Below are positions 5,518 to 7,315 of a DNA stretch of 7,315 bases, piece after piece (the stretch's first letter is position 1; each line of letters starts with the position of its first letter). A program made the position numbers and the translations under genes. Origin of the DNA: Sphingomonadales bacterium (GTDB taxonomy: Bacteria > Pseudomonadota > Alphaproteobacteria > Sphingomonadales > Sphingomonadaceae); NCBI GenBank assembly GCA_027486275.1, contig JAIXPM010000326.1, positions 1 through 7,315 of the forward strand, read 5' to 3'. The notes under the pieces were generated by a model that saw only the letters and a program-made list of their open reading frames with translations, did not search any database and was not told the origin of the DNA.

Positions 5518-7315
5518 ATGACTGCACGCCTGCTTCTTCTGGCCACCGCGTTGGTGTTGGCGCCCCCGGCCGCCGCCAGCGCCCAGCCGCAGCCCAACGA
5601 CAGCACGCCGCTGCCGCCCGCAACGCCGCCCGCCGATGAGCCCGACCTGTCGCCGCCGGCCGCGCCCGTGGCGGCCACCGGCAGCCGGTCAGACGAAAAC
5701 GCCGTGCGCCAGTCTGGCGACGCCTTTGGCAGCACGGTCGGCCGCGAGGTGATCGGCATCTACAACCAGATGAACGTGCGCGGGTTTTCGCCGATCGCCG
5801 CTGGCAATGTCCGCATCGATGGCCTGTATTTCGATCCCGTCGTGCCACCCAGCACCCGCATCAGCCGCACCACCACCATCCGCGTTGGCCTGTCGGCACT
5901 GGGCAGCCCCTTCCCCGCCCCCACCGGACTGGTGGATTTCGGTTTCCGCCGCCCCGGCGACGAAGCGGCGGGCAGCGCGCTGTTTGCAGCCGACGAATGG
6001 GGCACGGTGAATGCCGAGGTGGATGCCGTGCTCCCGGTCAGCGGCCAGCTCAGCCTGGGTCTCGGCGCGTCGGCCCGGATTGAAAGCGGGCAGGACAGCA
6101 CGCGTGAGAACAGTTTCGGCGGCACGCTGATCGCGCGCTGGAATCCGGCGCCGGGCCTCACATTGATCCCGTTCGCCAGCCTGCTGCACCAGACGCTGGA
6201 CGATCACCGCCTCACCTTCCAGACCGCGACTGAATTCCTGCCGCCGCTGCTGCCGCGCCGCCAGCGCTTCGGGCCGGATTGGGTGAACGGCAGCGGCCTT
6301 GATGCCAATATCGGCGTGCTCACCGATTGGCAGATCGCGCCGCAATGGCAGTTGCGCGCCGGTATCTTCCGATCCTCGCGGGTGCGGGACAGGCAGATGA
6401 CCAGCCTGGTGCGCAACCTGCAGCCCGATCGTACCGGCACGCAGCGGGTGATCGTCGATCCGCGCCTGAACTTTGCCGCTGTCAGCGGCGAGGTCCGCCT
6501 CACCCGTCAGATCGACGAAGGCCCGCGCCGGCACCAGATCCACCTTGCCGTGCGCGGCCGCAGCGGTGATCGCCGTTTCGGCGGGTCGGACACGCTGGAA
6601 TTGGGCCCGGTGCAGATCGATACGCCGTCGCGCGTGCCGGAGCCTGATTTCCGTTTCACGGCGCAGCAGTTCGATGATGTGAAACAGATCACCGGCGGCA
6701 TCGGCTATGAAGGCCGCTGGCTGGGCGTGGGCGAAATCGCCGCCGGCCTGCAATGGACCGATTACAAGAAGCGCATCGATCTGCCGGGTGCCAATGGATT
6801 GAAAGGGGGTGTGCAGGCCACCGATGATCGGCTGCTGCTCTACAACATCACGATTGCGGCCAACATCACGCCAGCGCTGGTCGTCTATGCTGGCACGGTG
6901 AATGGCCTTGAGGAAAGCGGCGTCGCCCCCGGCAATGCCATCAACCGCAACGAAGCGCTGCCCGCGATCCGCACCCGCCAGATCGACGCCGGGCTGCGGC
7001 TGGCGCTCACCGATCAGATCAAGCTGGTCGCCGGCGTGTTCGACATCACCAAGCCCTATTTCAACCTCGATGCCAATGGCCGCTTCGATGTGCTGGGCGA
7101 CGTGGCCAATCGCGGCGTCGAAGCCAGCGTCGCCGGGCCGCTCACCCCCACGCTCAGCGTCGTCGCCGGCGGCGTCTGGCTGTGGCCGACGGTGACCGCC
7201 CCCGGCGCTGCACCCGGCCGCATCGGCGAACGCCCAGTGGGCGCCATCAGCCAGCGTGTCGAATTCAGCGCCGATTGGCGGCCACCCTTCGCCCCCGGTG
7301 TCTCCTTCGATACCC
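5518..7315 (+). CDS. TonB-dependent outer-membrane receptor, array copy 3, 3'-truncated by the window
   Basis: 599 codons plus one base are visible without a stop; by alignment with copy 2 about 78 C-terminal residues (last strands and beta-signal) lie beyond the edge. Signal peptide 1-22 (MTAR, LLLLATALVLA core, cut after ASA before Gln23). The Pro/Ala-rich linker starts with QPQPNDSTP, nearly as in copy 2, and ends in VAATGSR. Plug: ENAVRQSGDAFG (60-71), VRGFSP from 87, IRVG at 121-124, GSPFPAPTG at 129-137. Barrel: LPPLLPRR (241-248), GLEESGVAP (463-471), KPYFNLDAN from 512, the same residue number as in copy 2. ATG 5518 is chosen because its short Arg-containing N-terminus resembles copy 1 (MVRH); the in-frame ATG at 5497 is an alternative that adds seven residues and still gives a workable signal peptide. 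It is closer to copy 2 than to copy 1. Ligand unknown. Confidence 0.92.
   Translation, partial: MTARLLLLATALVLAPPAAASAQPQPNDSTPLPPATPPADEPDLSPPAAPVAATGSRSDENAVRQSGDAFGSTVGREVIGIYNQMNVRGFSPIAAGNVRIDGLYFDPVVPPSTRISRTTTIRVGLSALGSPFPAPTGLVDFGFRRPGDEAAGSALFAADEWGTVNAEVDAVLPVSGQLSLGLGASARIESGQDSTRENSFGGTLIARWNPAPGLTLIPFASLLHQTLDDHRLTFQTATEFLPPLLPRRQRFGPDWVNGSGLDANIGVLTDWQIAPQWQLRAGIFRSSRVRDRQMTSLVRNLQPDRTGTQRVIVDPRLNFAAVSGEVRLTRQIDEGPRRHQIHLAVRGRSGDRRFGGSDTLELGPVQIDTPSRVPEPDFRFTAQQFDDVKQITGGIGYEGRWLGVGEIAAGLQWTDYKKRIDLPGANGLKGGVQATDDRLLLYNITIAANITPALVVYAGTVNGLEESGVAPGNAINRNEALPAIRTRQIDAGLRLALTDQIKLVAGVFDITKPYFNLDANGRFDVLGDVANRGVEASVAGPLTPTLSVVAGGVWLWPTVTAPGAAPGRIGERPVGAISQRVEFSADWRPPFAPGVSFDT
7069..7140 (+). 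repeat. 72-nt block nearly identical to 4968-5039 (copies 2 and 3)
   Basis: Partner of the block in copy 2, 2101 nt downstream in the same orientation. Four of the six differences fall in two short clusters: CA/TG in the Asn-Ser/Asn-Gly codons, and AT/GC in the Ile/Ala codon. Confidence 0.75.

Overview
The window looks like chromosomal DNA from a high-GC alphaproteobacterium, most likely a sphingomonad. This rests on the GC-rich third codon positions, the proteobacterial form of S-adenosylhomocysteine hydrolase, and a tandem set of iron-complex-type outer-membrane receptors of a kind that sphingomonads carry in many copies. The taxonomic call is an inference; there is no rRNA or other marker here.

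Layout, all on the + strand: (1) 1-1320, the 3' part of ahcY, lacking about 30 N-terminal residues that lie before the window. (2) 1321-1423, an intergenic stretch holding a strong hairpin plus T-run (1359-1414), which reads as an intrinsic terminator for ahcY but ends only 9 nt before the next start codon. (3) Three paralogous TonB-dependent receptor genes head to tail: 1424-3358 (644 aa), 3417-5450 (677 aa) and 5518 to beyond the window end (599 codons visible). Gaps are 58 and 67 nt, which suggests one transcription unit. No other protein-coding gene, RNA gene, insertion sequence or CRISPR array is supported. The long minus-strand open frames are antisense shadows of the receptor genes.

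AhcY is a housekeeping enzyme that clears S-adenosylhomocysteine in the cytoplasm. The receptors have signal peptides and would sit in the outer membrane, importing a ligand with energy from a TonB-ExbB-ExbD complex encoded elsewhere. Their C-terminal barrel signatures resemble siderophore receptors, but the plug is an unusual short variant. It has a shared family motif (IRVG....GSPFP.PTG.VD) where classical receptors have the LRGP..LYG..GGVVN segment, and no clear TonB box. The ligand cannot be read from the sequence.

The points most worth a second look are the three-gene receptor array with loop-level diversification, the divergent plug, and the terminator-like structure abutting the first receptor's ribosome binding site, which leaves no room for a promoter downstream of it.
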